From the NCBI GenBank assembly GCA_031771865.1, contig JASISA010000027.1:3224001-3288000 (forward strand): a stretch of 64,000 nucleotides of DNA. Reading direction: 5' to 3'. The position numbers and the translations under genes are program-made. Below, in pieces: positions 33,002 to 43,504 of the stretch. Below the pieces are notes generated by a model. It was not told where the DNA came from. It saw nothing but the letters and a program-made list of their open reading frames with translations, and ran no database searches. Numbering within the stretch: the stretch's first letter is position 1; every line of letters starts with the position of its first letter. The stretch is from Nothophaeocryptopus gaeumannii. Lineage: Eukaryota; Ascomycota; Dothideomycetes; Mycosphaerellales; Mycosphaerellaceae.

Positions 33002-33772
33002 ATGCCCACCATGGCCATGCAACCGACTTCGCCTCCGACGCTCAAGCGCCGACACTCGCCCAACCTCTCCATCGATCTGTCCGACCTACCACAGCTGTCG
33101 CAGCCCTCGCCGCCGAGCAATACACTGCTCATCACCAATCTGCAAGCGCCTGAGATCTTCGCCGCCGCGAATCTCGATAGCATACGCCTCGCCATCGACC
33201 AGCATGCCACAGTCCACACCTTTTCACCGCTCAAGTCCATGCGCCGCATCATTGTCACCTTCCTCGATGCGGAGGATGCCATCAAGATCAGACAAGTCCT
33301 GGATGGTGAGAGTGTCTTGGGCAGCCGTGTCAGAGTGTACTTTGGACAAGAGACCAAAATCAACCTCGAAGATCAGCACCTGCAAGCTCCCCAAAGCCAA
33401 AAGCTCTTTTTCATCTCTCCACCGCCGAGCCCGCCCGTCGGCTGGGAGATGCGCAACGAGGAGCCGCCGAACAAAGAGGTTCACGCCGGAGACTTGGCGA
33501 CAGCACTGGCGAACCTGCACGCACGTCCGGCTGCCGATCAGGCACTGTACGAGAACGTCGAAGGCAAGTCTCTTGTGTCCCCGGCTGCTGGAGCAAGATC
33601 GCGGAGTTCCACGCTGGTATATGACCCTCAAGAACATGGACATTCCCCTGATTTGCCGGCTATTGCGGTGGAGGATACGACTGGGAGTCCTTTGCCTCTA
33701 AGTCCCGCCGAGAGCGGGGAGAAGAAGATGATTCACACGTCGAGGCCGCCGGTTGAACTCATGGAGCAATAG
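33002..33772 (+). CDS. RCN1: Calcipressin (calcineurin regulator, RCAN family)
   Basis: Intronless 256-residue orthologue of yeast Rcn1, which binds and modulates calcineurin. The N-terminal RNA-recognition-like fold contains NTLLITNLQAPEIFA, SPLKSMRRIIVTFLDAEDA and GSRVRVYFGQETKIN. The calcineurin-binding Ser-Pro repeat is present as FFISPPPSPPVGWEMRNEEPP near residues 137-160, and is the diagnostic element. The tail is low-complexity. The start is MPTMAMQPTSPP; a second in-frame ATG 9 bases on is possible, and the frame is open for about 85 codons upstream of 33002 through Pro/His-rich, non-family sequence. Ca2+/Crz1 control would be expected from the family; no clear element was identified. 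Confidence 0.9.
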   Translation: MPTMAMQPTSPPTLKRRHSPNLSIDLSDLPQLSQPSPPSNTLLITNLQAPEIFAAANLDSIRLAIDQHATVHTFSPLKSMRRIIVTFLDAEDAIKIRQVLDGESVLGSRVRVYFGQETKINLEDQHLQAPQSQKLFFISPPPSPPVGWEMRNEEPPNKEVHAGDLATALANLHARPAADQALYENVEGKSLVSPAAGARSRSSTLVYDPQEHGHSPDLPAIAVEDTTGSPLPLSPAESGEKKMIHTSRPPVELMEQ

Positions 33773-34851
33773 ATGGATGCAGCTGCCACATTCGTATAAT
33801 TGCATAGCTAGGCTGTCGTCGACAGACAGGCGACATCAGGCCTGAAGACATTGGATATGTACCAAAAAGTGCAAAGCAGCATGTGGAAATTTGCATGCAT
33901 ACCGAATTAGAAGGAATGACGGGTAATTATGAAATGAGCATACATGGCGATACAAGCCTACAAATGCTTCACTTTGCCATCTCCAAATCTGCCATACAAA
34001 TTTCGTAGCTGTGCCTTTCATTCAATGGTACAGAAGTCTTATCATCGTCTTCCTGAAGCGCAAAGGAGTGCGTCTTCTACGCATATCCGAATAGCTGATA
34101 GTCAGCGGCGATCAAGGATAGCTTCTCGGCCTAAATTCACCATTCGACGTGATCGAGATAAAACGTATCATTATGTTGCAATCACTCAAGTGTTCAAGGA
34201 CAATGAAGCATCGTCTTGGAAGCTCGATCGCATATGAAAGTCTTGGCGCCGAGGATCACTGATGTTCAACACCAGAGATCAAATCATTGCGGCCCAACGC
34301 CAATGTGTTCTGGCCAGTATTGTCTGCGGAAAAACATTCCGACTCTTCTCTTCGTGCTTGTGGTACAGCTGGGAGATCATAGGATAAGTGAGACTACATG
34401 TATTGGTCGATACGGTAAATATATTCTCGTTTGCTTTGAACTGTCCTCACCATTCATGATGCCCGTTTCGCAGACCACCAGCATCAGACCAGGGCAACGT
34501 GCTCTTTCACGTAACCCACGTTCTCAGCAGCTCGTCATCTCCCATTCCTATCGGCCGCCGCCGAAATTCACTGCGCATGAATAACGCATAGCAGCAGCGC
34601 GATGCCGCCGATGCGCCCTGGCGCTTGAATACGGTCTGCTTGAATTCGTAAAATGCTCTACAATGCTCGTGAGGCCAGGCCAATCAGGGCTGGTAGAATG
34701 GAGAGGTCATCAGAAACTCCGAATCTGTGCAAGCCGTTCATTAGAATGGGGTCCAAGATGGAGATGCGCTCGCATAAGACTCGGAGTACACCGGACCGTA
34801 CGCTGAGAAAGAGACTCAGCGCATGCTCGTGCTAAACGTTGTCTGCGTGGA
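33773..34851. other. Convergent intergenic region, calcipressin / small gene
   Basis: About 1.08 kb, no gene or RNA recognised on either strand. It includes both 3' UTRs. Confidence 0.4.
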
Positions 34852-35339
34852 TCACGGCGTGAAGGACAGTGTACCACCAGATCCGTAGAGCATCTCTGAC
34901 ACCGACTTGTTGGGGGCTCACGAGTCATCAGAGATGCAGGCAGAACGTGGCGAAGGAGCAGTCACGTACCGACATCGTCAGTGATCGGGCCTCTGCTGTT
35001 GAGTAGATCCACAACCTCTTGCCCCTAAAGTCGAACATCACCGTTAGTACTTGTCACACGAGCGGAATGTGCCTTGCACTCACATCTTTCGGATCTATCC
35101 GGCCGAGGTCGTAGTCCTGCTCACTCGGTGGAATACCGTAGTCGGGAGGCCGAGTATCGACGGGCATGGACGTAGACTGAGGAGCACCATAGTAAGTGTA
35201 CTTGAAGCTACTGGTGCTAGAAACGTTTAGTGTGGCGTCCGTTTCTGCGATGGATGAGGAGGAGGCGTTCGCCTACTCACGAAGTTAGCGCTGCACTTGG
35301 TTCAATAGGCGCTCTCCCAATGATCGAATTCATGCTCAT
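34852..35339 (-). CDS. Unrecognised small four-exon gene overlapping PEX20
   Basis: Predicted 103-residue protein. Exons: 35339-35281, 35216-35084, 35024-34970 and 34916-34852 (an alternative last acceptor at 34896 gives 96 residues). Splice signals are strong: GTGAGT with acceptor TTCTAG, then GTGAGT with branch TACTAACG and TTTAG, then GTACGT. The protein contains SFKYTYYGAPQ, MPVDTRPPDYGIPPSEQDYD, a GQEVVDLLNSRGPITDDV stretch and ends MLYGSGGTLSFTP. I do not recognise a family. The presence of three introns that each keep the frame argues for a real gene. Its first exon begins 38 bases inside the PEX20 coding region, in another frame. Alternatives: a downstream ORF on the PEX20 transcript, or an alternative 3' exon set of PEX20. 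Confidence 0.55.
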
Positions 35340-36441
35340 CATAGCCACAACCTGGAACTTTGCAAGTGAGAGGAGTGTGATGTGGAAGCCTTGAACTTGC
35401 AGACTCAGGTGTCGGGGTGGAACTGACAGTCTCAACCATCTTATCGCCTTCCACTCGCACTTCTCGATCCCTCAACTTCCGCATTAGACCCAGAAACTGG
35501 CTGTTGCGAAACTTGTCCGATTGATCATGCTTGACCTTCTCCAAAAGCTCTTCCGCGGTTGCTGCAAGAGCGTCGTCATCGGCCTGTTGTTTTTGTTGTG
35601 TCTGCTCATCTTCTCGCATGGCTTCTTCCGGCATGTATTCGATGTCGCCTGCGCTGTGCACCTTGTGCAATGTACTGAGCTCCTCCATGTCCAGATCATG
35701 CCCGTCTTCCTTTAAGATGTGCGTCGCTGCACGCTCAACCGCCGCCTCGATTTTTCCTGCCTGAAGCTCGTCAATGAGCTCTTGTGCTGTTGGTTCCTGA
35801 TCTTGCTCAATGTTTGCGGCATCGCTCCTCACATCTTGAGCAGCCTGATCGAACGCCGCTGCAAATGCCGCATCGTCAAACTGCTCTGCAACCAAGGGTG
35901 CCTTGCCTCTGGATTGCAATGGGTTCAAAGCTGGTGTTACTGTATGGCTGGGCTGAGCGAAACTGCTCTGGAAGCCGGATAAGCCATACCTTGCGCGCTG
36001 CTGAAATGCTTGAGGGGACGCAGAAGACGTCTGCTGGCTGCGCGCCAGCTGCTCACGGAAGCCCTGCGCCCAGTCGGAAATGCCAGGCGTGTGCGACAAA
36101 TGCTGGGTTTGGTGTTGTTCATAATGTGGGGCGGGAGAAATGTGCATACGCTGGAAATCAGTAGCCCACGGCGAAGGAGGTGCCGCAGCAGTCAGGCCCG
36201 GGTGCGTTTCGAAGGGTCGTACATGAGGGTGCGCAGACAGTGGCGCGACCGGCGCGCCCGCCTGGAATGCGTCGAACTGTGAATCGAGCTGGGCGCCGGA
36301 GCGATCGGGAGAGCGGAATCCTGGGGCGGGGTGGAGATGCTGGCGGGAGGAGAGACGGTCTTGCTGCAGCGTGCGGTCGAGCTCGGACGTCTGCTTGAAC
36401 TGCTGCAGGGCGTTGGAAGGCCCGCACACTGCATCCGCCAT
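35302..36441 (-). CDS. PEX20: Peroxin 20 (Pex20), PTS2 import co-receptor
   Basis: Intronless protein of 379 residues that acts with Pex7 to import PTS2 cargo into peroxisomes in filamentous fungi. The N-terminus MADAVCGPSNALQQFKQ contains the conserved cysteine used for ubiquitin-dependent recycling, followed by LDRTLQQDR. WxxxF/Y-type Pex14 contacts are seen in SPWATDFQRM and ISDWAQGFREQ. The middle is Gln-rich and disordered, then acidic helices, and FRNSQFLGLMRKLRDREV near residue 330 is typical of Pex20. The end is HEFDHWESAY, stop. The last 38 bases overlap the first exon of the small gene on the same strand. Divergent from MIL1. Confidence 0.9.
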   Translation of the reverse strand: MADAVCGPSNALQQFKQTSELDRTLQQDRLSSRQHLHPAPGFRSPDRSGAQLDSQFDAFQAGAPVAPLSAHPHVRPFETHPGLTAAAPPSPWATDFQRMHISPAPHYEQHQTQHLSHTPGISDWAQGFREQLARSQQTSSASPQAFQQRARYGLSGFQSSFAQPSHTVTPALNPLQSRGKAPLVAEQFDDAAFAAAFDQAAQDVRSDAANIEQDQEPTAQELIDELQAGKIEAAVERAATHILKEDGHDLDMEELSTLHKVHSAGDIEYMPEEAMREDEQTQQKQQADDDALAATAEELLEKVKHDQSDKFRNSQFLGLMRKLRDREVRVEGDKMVETVSSTPTPESASSRLPHHTPLTCKVPGCGYDEHEFDHWESAY

Positions 36442-36819
36442 TACAAGGAAGGAGAGTAGTGCAACACACGGGTCGACGGCGATGTCTTTCCAAGAGCAGT
36501 CTACTTACATGTATGTTCGGACTCAGACTCAGGTCTTCGTACGCGGCGGGGCCCTCTGCTTGTCACATGCGACGAAGCCGAGGCCGAGGTTGGCGCGTGA
36601 CCCTGCGCGGTGTGGGCGTGCGTGACGGCCCGAGTGCGAACCACCGTCCTGTATGCGCTTGACGTCACTTGCGCTTGTCTGCACAACCACGACCACTTGC
36701 GCCTGCCGTTGTTGCGCGGAGAGAACTGCCTGCAGGGCTTCCGCAATAATGGCATTCTCCCGGCCGCGCCGTCACGAATAGACGTCGAAAATCGCCTGCT
36801 ACTTGGCCATACGACAGAC
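36442..36819. promoter_or_regulatory. Divergent promoter region, PEX20 / MIL1
   Basis: 378 bp between start codons; nothing other than promoter and 5' UTR sequence is seen. Confidence 0.4.
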
Positions 36820-39393
36820 ATGTCCAAATTCATCTCAAAGGCAGCTTCGGCTTTGCAAGGTGCCGGCGGTGCTCGATCTGGCGGGTCTGACGATGAAGGC
36901 GAATCACTCACGACCGTACTCAGATCACACGAGGACCGCAATGCCCTCACACTCCTCGTTGCGGACTGCACGGATGCCATGCGGCAAGCCATAGTAGACG
37001 TGTTTAATGCCAATGAGGTTGGCACCGAAACGGATTTGGAGCGCAGTGTCGATGCCAATGTCTCCGTTCATGACCTGCAGAATGACAACATGAATCCGCA
37101 TGAACCGACGACAGACCAAACAATACGGGAGAAACAATTGCAAACTCGCCAAAGAGAGCAAAAAGAGCTCGCGCAAAGAGAGAAAGAGCTAAGCGAGGTC
37201 AAAATGCAAGAGCTCAAGAAGGCCGCTTTAGATCACTGGAACGAGTGGCGATCAAATGTAATTCAGCGCATCGGCGAAGTGTTGAATTCGCCAGAGGAAC
37301 AAACAAGACGCGAACATCGCCCCGACAGCAAACAGAACCCAGAACGTGCAGCATCCCCGCCGATGAAATTCCCTCAGCGTTTGAATTATGATGACGCCGT
37401 TGACGAGAAACTACGGTCTTTGTATGAACCTATCGACAACCCGTTACGGACGAAATCTAAAGTAGAGCGAGCATTGATTCTTCATTGTCTTCTACTCCTT
37501 CTGTTGAGTTTGGAACACTATCATGTAAGTCACGACGAAGGTGCTGCGCTTTCCGAAGGCAGAGACTCATTGTTTGACCCTCCCAATTATAGGCCGAGTC
37601 CCGGGTGCTGCTATTGAGGATATCTACCAGCCTGGATCTACCAATTGACGTTCTTGCTTTGGACGAAAGTAAGGTGGCACGTGGCTTGCTCGCAGCGGCC
37701 GAAACCATAAGCGCGGACGATGAGACGAAGAAAAGAGCAGACGATAGCAAGACTAGCCGACGTTGGAAAGTTGGACTAGCAACTGTAGGGGGTGCTGCTC
37801 TCATTGGCATTACGTGAGCAAGCTCCCACTCATGGCTCAATGGAGTATTGTGCTGATACCTCGGCCATTGAATAGTGGTGGCCTCGCTGCGCCTCTGTTA
37901 GCAGCCGGTGTAGGGACTGTAATGGGTGGTCTGGGACTCGCCGGTACTGAAGGATGAGAACACATGTGGTATTTCAGAATCATGCTGACCGTACACCTTC
38001 GCAGGAACGGCAACTGCTGGCTATCTTGGAGCCCTGGCAGGTAGCGGAGTACTCGTTGGAGGTCTCTTCGGCGCGTATGGAGGGCGTGAGTCTTGTGTGT
38101 TCCACGAATGATGCATCCTTCTGCTGACATGTGGTCCCTTGATTGCAGGTATGACTGGGAAGATGATGGATCAATACGCGCGAGAAGTCGAAGACTTCGC
38201 CTTCGAACCCGTACGACCACATCATCGTCCGCGAAAGATAGAGACAGAATTCCGGAAACTGCGCGTCGGCATTGGAATCAGCGGCTGGTTGACAACAAAA
38301 GAAGAGGTAGTCGACCCTTGGAAAGTCTTTGGTACGCAGCTGGAATCGTTCGCGCTGCGTTGGGAGCTGGACTCGCTCATGAATCTTGGCAATTCTCTCA
38401 CTACACTAGTCACCTCCGCCGCGTGGGGATGTAGGTCTTTTCCGAGAGTTCTTTGGGTTGGACATGTTGACTGATCTTGGAACAGACGCGAAAACCGAGA
38501 TAATCAAGAGGACTGTATTTGGGGCTTTGACCGCAGGACTCTGGCCACTTGCTATCCTTAAGGTCTCACGGGTCATCGACAATCCTTTCGCGGTCGCCAA
38601 TCATCGAGCACAGAAAGCCGGCGAAATACTGGCGGACGCTATAATTAATAAAGCCGCAGGCGAACGCCCTGTTACTTTAGTTGGCTATTCGCTCGGTGGC
38701 AAAGTCATCTTCGCCTGTCTCAAAGCGCTCGCCGATCGTCGAGCTTTCGGCCTAGTCGAGAATGCCGTATTGATCGGAACACCAGCCCCTTCCACTGCTG
38801 CGGATTGGCGCATGGTGAGGACCGCTGTCACTGGCAGACTCATCAACGTCTACAGTACGAATGATTACATTCTCGGCTTTCTATACCGCTCCCACAGCAT
38901 ACAACTGGGCGTAGCCGGGCTACAGGCTGTTGAAAACGTCAAAGGGGTGGAGAATGTCAATGTTAGCAGCCTTGTCGATGGGCACACTAAGTACAGGCAT
39001 GCCACCGGACCTATCTTAAAGCTAATAGGCTTTGAGGATGTTGATCTTGAGGGCCTCGCCGAAGAGGAAGTGGCTTTGCAGAAACAAGACAAGCAGGAAG
39101 AGAAAGAGCGCGCCGAACAAGAAGCTCAGGCAGAAGAGCAAAACTCACAAGACCGCGTCACAGATGAATATGTTGAGAAGCTCGCGGCTGAAGTGGAGAA
39201 GAAGAATGAGCAAAGTTATGTGGCAAGGGCCAAGGAAGGTATGGTATCGGCGGGGACGAGCGCTTCTTTGGCTCTCGAGAAGGCCAAAGCTCAGTGGAGG
39301 ACGCGGCGAGCGCAGGGCGAAGCGAGTTCAGCCGTGACATCCACAGGAAGCGTGGTGGCTACGACAGCAAACACGATTGCTCCAGGTCCTTGA
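36820..39393 (+). CDS. MIL1: DUF726 (TMCO4-like) membrane lipase-like protein, Mil1
   Basis: Six exons: 36820-37524, 37593-37813, 37876-37943, 38005-38085, 38149-38430 and 38486-39393, about 754 residues. Homologue of yeast Mil1/YFL034W, an alpha/beta-hydrolase-like membrane protein that binds the AP-1 adaptor. A Lys/Glu/Arg-rich coiled coil (QREQKELAQREKEL) precedes a short helical region, then a glycine-rich double membrane hairpin (GGLAAPLLAAGVGTVMGGLG and AGYLGALAGSGVLVGGLFG, residues about 310-355), and the hydrolase core with LVGYSLGGKVIFACL (GxSxG nucleophile elbow). RLINVYSTNDYILGFLYR and VDGHTKYRH supply the later catalytic region. The tail is a charged coiled coil. All five junctions restore family-like sequence, so the model is well supported. 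Confidence 0.92.
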
Positions 39394-39862
39394 ACGTGCG
39401 GACTGAAGTAAATTCCGCAGTTTACGCTATATTCTGGCTTGGTCGATCTGCCCCAGACATCATCTCTGCGAAGTACCCCTGAGCTTGGGCCTCTTGGCAC
39501 ATGTCGAGCTGAGGTCTCAGCAGGCTGTGGACTTGCCTTGCCTCACGTCGCATAAGAGTCTGCGTCGCCATGATATACGATACGGTGCTGCTACTAGTAT
39601 ACGTTGACAAAAAGCCGGGGACCTATGTATATATTGTGTCCATGCAGGTTGGCACGTGAAGTGTCCTGGTGGTGCTGCCTGAATTTGTTGCCTGAATGAC
39701 GTCGCCGTTCACTGAACATGTCGTACCGCGTGTGGCTAAGGTGCAGGTGCACGTTCAATAGTCGACTTACCTACATGTACCTTCAGTACATATGCCTCCA
39801 CCAGGCACCGTCTTTCAACAAGAAGCATCGCCTCCCTCCCCGCCCTGCGTTCCTCCTCAGAT
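39394..39862 (+). other. Intergenic region, MIL1 to HSE1
   Basis: 469 bp with no supported gene; it should include the HSE1 promoter. Confidence 0.4.
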
Positions 39863-41968
39863 ATGTTTCGCGCACAAAGTTCCCCGATGGACGACGCTAT
39901 CGGTAAGATACGCTCCAGGCGGCCGCTGGGCTGCACTCACTTCTTCTAACACGGTTCTTCCATACAGTCAAGGCAACCGATGAGAACCTCACGAGCGAGA
40001 ACTGGGAATACATCCTCGATGTCTGCGATCGTGTCTCTGCCACCGCTTCCGGCCCCGCGCAAGCGACCGCGTCGCTCATCAAGCGTCTTGCTCATCGCAA
40101 TGCCAACGTGCAGCTCTATACCCTCGAGCTCGCCAACGCCTTGTCCCAAAATTGCGGCCCTCCACTTCACCGAGAACTAGCTTCTAAGGCATTCACCGAC
40201 GCTCTATTGAGACTAGCTGCAGATCGTAATACACATGCCCAAGTCAAGCAGAAGGTCATGGAGCGCATGGGCGCCTGGAGCGAGGAGTTTCGCTCCGCTC
40301 CTGAACTCGGCATCATGGAGCAAGCATACCAGAAGTTGCGTGTGCAGCAGCCTAGCCTCATGCCGCCCAGCAAACCAGTCAAGCAGCAAATAAGCAGTGA
40401 GGATCGCAAGAAGGAAGAAGAGGAGCTGCAGATGGCGCTGGCCCTCAGTATCAAAGACAATGGCCCAGAAGAGGACTCGAAGACAGGCGACACAGCTCAG
40501 CAACAGCCTCAATCGCAGCCTGGAGCACAGCAGGGAACTACCGCAGCGACAGTCAGTCGAGTGCGTGCATCGTACGACTTCATGCCATCCGAGCCCGGTG
40601 AGCTTGCATTCAGAAAAAACGACGTTATCGCAGTGCTTGAATCGGTGTACAAAGACTGGTGGAAGGGCAGCCTCAGAGGTCAGACTGGTATCTTCCCACT
40701 CAATTATGTGGAAAAGCTGCAAGATCCTACGAAAGAGGAGCTGGAGCGCGATGCGCAAATGGAGTCGGAGGTGTTTAGCGAAATCAAGAACGTTGAAAAG
40801 CTGCTGGCGCTCTTAAGCGTGGGAAGTGAGGGCGGCGGCAGAAGAGGGGAGCGTGAGGAAGAGGAGATTGGAGAGCTGTATCAACGCACGCTCAGCATTC
40901 GGCCAAAGCTGATCGAGTTGATTGCAAGATACTCTCAGAAGAAGGGTAATTCGTGATGTGACCGTCTCAGCAGACTGTCAAAGCTAACGCTTGCTCGCAG
41001 ACGACTTCACGCAGCTCAACGAAAAGTTCATCAAGGCGCGAAGAGACTATGAAGCGCTACTGGAATCCTCCATGTCACAGCCACAGTATCAGCAGCAGCA
41101 GCAGCAGTTTCCCATCCGGGCCAGACAGCCTTCACAGTTCCCGCCTCAGCAAGCTCCGTATCACCAACCTACATCGACGTATCCTCCCACCGGACCTCAC
41201 TCCGCTCAGGGATTTCCTCTGCAGCAATTTGCGCCTAGCCAGCAGCACCTTCCCGCTCAGCAAGATCCTCAACGGTTTTACTCGCCAGCTCCCAATGATC
41301 AGAACCCCCAGCCTGGATTTACGAGTCCATTTCCTCAGCAGAATGGTTCTGGTACTGCAGCTGCTCCTTTTCACTTCATTCCCGGGGGTGTGCAACAGAC
41401 AGCTGCGAGCGAAATCAGAAGAAAACCCAGCCCTAATGCTCAGCCTCTGTCCGCACCTGGTGATGGATACAACACGATTCCGGGCTTTCAAGGCCAGATA
41501 CGACCCAACAGCATCCACACACTTAACAGTGGCAACCCACAGGAGCTTGCTACCGGCGGCTACGAGTCTCCCGTGGAAGCCAGGCATTCATATCCGTCAA
41601 GTCAACCTGGAACACAGCCGCAGCCTTCTGTGCAAGGGTATGAGCCTTATACCGTGCAAGCGCAACAGGCGTTACCTCCACAGTCGCAACATAATGCTTC
41701 AACGCAGGCAAGAAACGATTTGCCCAGAAGACAACGAACGTCCAGCTTCGAATCACCATCGAGCGTGTACTCCGCACATCCTGAAGGACAACATGTGCAA
41801 CAAGTACCTCCGCAGCCCAGCGCGCCTCCGCCAGGTGTACCGATCAGCCCAACCGTGCAAGCGGCGCAACCGTCATTTCAGGCGTACAAGCCATATCAGC
41901 AGCCTTATCCGCAGCAGAGAGTGCCGTCTAGTGGGAATGAGGCAGATCCGGGGGACTTTTACAGATAG
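39863..41968 (+). CDS. HSE1: ESCRT-0 subunit Hse1 (STAM-like)
   Basis: Class E vacuolar protein sorting protein that pairs with Vps27 on endosomes to collect ubiquitinated cargo. Exons are 39863-39902, 39968-40945 and 41001-41968, about 661 residues. The VHS domain comes first (VKATDENLTSENWEYILDVC, LIKRLAHRNANVQLYTLEL). A ubiquitin-interacting motif follows near residue 170 (EELQMALALSIKDN), then an SH3 domain at about 211-268 (RVRASYDFMPSEPGELAFRK, DWWKGSLRGQTGIFPLNYVE), and a coiled coil with IKNVEKLLALLS and LIELIARYSQKKDDFTQLNE. The last third is Gln/Pro-rich and disordered. The 13-codon first exon MFRAQSSPMDDAI is joined by a 65-bp intron. No early alternative ATG exists. Confidence 0.95.
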
Positions 41969-43504
41969 TTGGAATGCAAACCGAGCAATCTGTCAACACT
42001 TCATCGAGTGTATCAAGTTCGTGTACAAAAGGGGTTGCACGGTATCTGCAACTGCATGACGCCTCGTGATTAGCGTGCTTTTGAGGTCGTCCACGGTCGC
42101 GTGCACAGAGTAATGAGATGGGCGCACATGAAGTTTGGCGAGATAAGATCCGCTATGTCGGGTTCACGAAAGAGGACAAATCAGATTGATGGAAGACAGG
42201 GGTTTCGACGCTGCCCACCCATCGATGCCTAGCTCACAGCTGTGACCACGCTGTATGTAGGCGATCGTGCTGCATCGAACGCGGCAAGAGCAGCACAAAC
42301 ACTGCAGTTTGAAGAGGAGAAGAAATTTGATCAGATAGCACATTCACCTTTGAAGTTGACCCTGAAAGGAAGAGCGAGCGTTCGTCTACCCAGCGCGAGG
42401 CGCTGACGGGTCTGCGTCTGCGGGTAAAGCGTCACAGCACGGGTAAACAGCCGAGCGCATCGCTTCATTTGCGTACGCTGTGCAAAACAGGACGAGGCGT
42501 GGCGCAGGCTCACAGTGGCAGTCGCTACGATCGATGTGGTTGCTGTGGATGAGTTTGTGGTGCACTGCTCCAAGTTGATCGAGCACGGCGGGCGCTGGAA
42601 GACTGTCTGTGTCGATTCGAAGCGCACGTTGCGCTGAAGAGAGCGATGGCGCCGCTGTTGCGTTTGGGGCCACGCCACGCCGGAGGGAACGGGAGACAGC
42701 AGCCTTGCAGCATACCCCGGTCGACGTGTGCTCGGTGGACAAATTGTTGAGTCGGTATCACTCGGAGTGACAGATTGACGAGCGAGGCGAGCCAGGCCAA
42801 TGATAATGATCGGGATCAATCGTCTACCGTCGTACACGCTCGAGGCAGAGGGCCAGGGGGTTGAGGGCCTGGCGGAAAGCAGAGAAAGAGCCAGAGTTGA
42901 TAGCAGAACAGCCGGCCGGAATTGGCAGCGGAGTCATAATCGTTATCAGTGTCGTCGCAGCACTGACAATCCGCTATATCGAGGAATGAAGACGGTGAGA
43001 CTACTACTGCTACTGTACTAGGAGCGGACTGAGGTGACAGCGGTGCTGTGAGGGGTGGGTGGGCGCAGACCCGCTCACGGTGGTAGAGGTATGCCTGGCC
43101 TGATTGGCTTCCACGGCGTGCACAGCAAGATACTTGCTTGAGCTGTGCTGCCTCACCTGCCATCTCGTTGCTAGTCGTAGGAGCCTGGGGTCCAGAAAGG
43201 CGAGAGGAGGTCTGCCGTGTATGTGTATGCATTCACAACATTCACAATTGATCTATCTGTGCTTCAAGCTGGGATCCCCATCCTGATCGCACCAAGTCGC
43301 AGTATCGGAGTACTGGCATGCTGGTCTAAGAGGCACTGCACTCGTTGCATCCGTGTCATTATTCCCGCTCGTCGACACTTCGCACGCGACAAGCGAATAC
43401 ATCGTATTGTCGCTGTCGCTGTCGCTGTCGTTGTTGCCGCAGCGGCCGCTTGTTTGGTTTGGTCTGGTTTGCCGCACTACCTCCGCATCGCAGAACAACT
43501 GGAC
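41969..43504 (+). other. Long intergenic region, HSE1 to STE20
   Basis: About 1.5 kb; no gene recognised. A CTGTCG simple-sequence tract at 43410-43440 is close to the STE20 start. Long upstream regions are common for fungal polarity kinases. Several upstream ATGs in the leader could reduce translation of the kinase (inference). Confidence 0.4.

Noticed and set aside
34216..34835. Short plus-strand open frames downstream of calcipressin
   Set aside because: No motif; region looks like 3' noncoding DNA of two convergent genes.
41049..42059. 336-codon open frame overlapping the HSE1 C-terminus in another frame
   Set aside because: HSE1 here is Gln/Pro-rich with CAG repeats, which keep alternative frames open; the product (Ser/Arg/His-rich) has no recognisable motif and runs past the HSE1 stop only into noncoding DNA.
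42331..43232. Minus-strand Ser/Thr/Arg-rich open frames in the HSE1-STE20 gap
   Set aside because: Overlapping frames of similar length, no motif or splice-supported exon chain.
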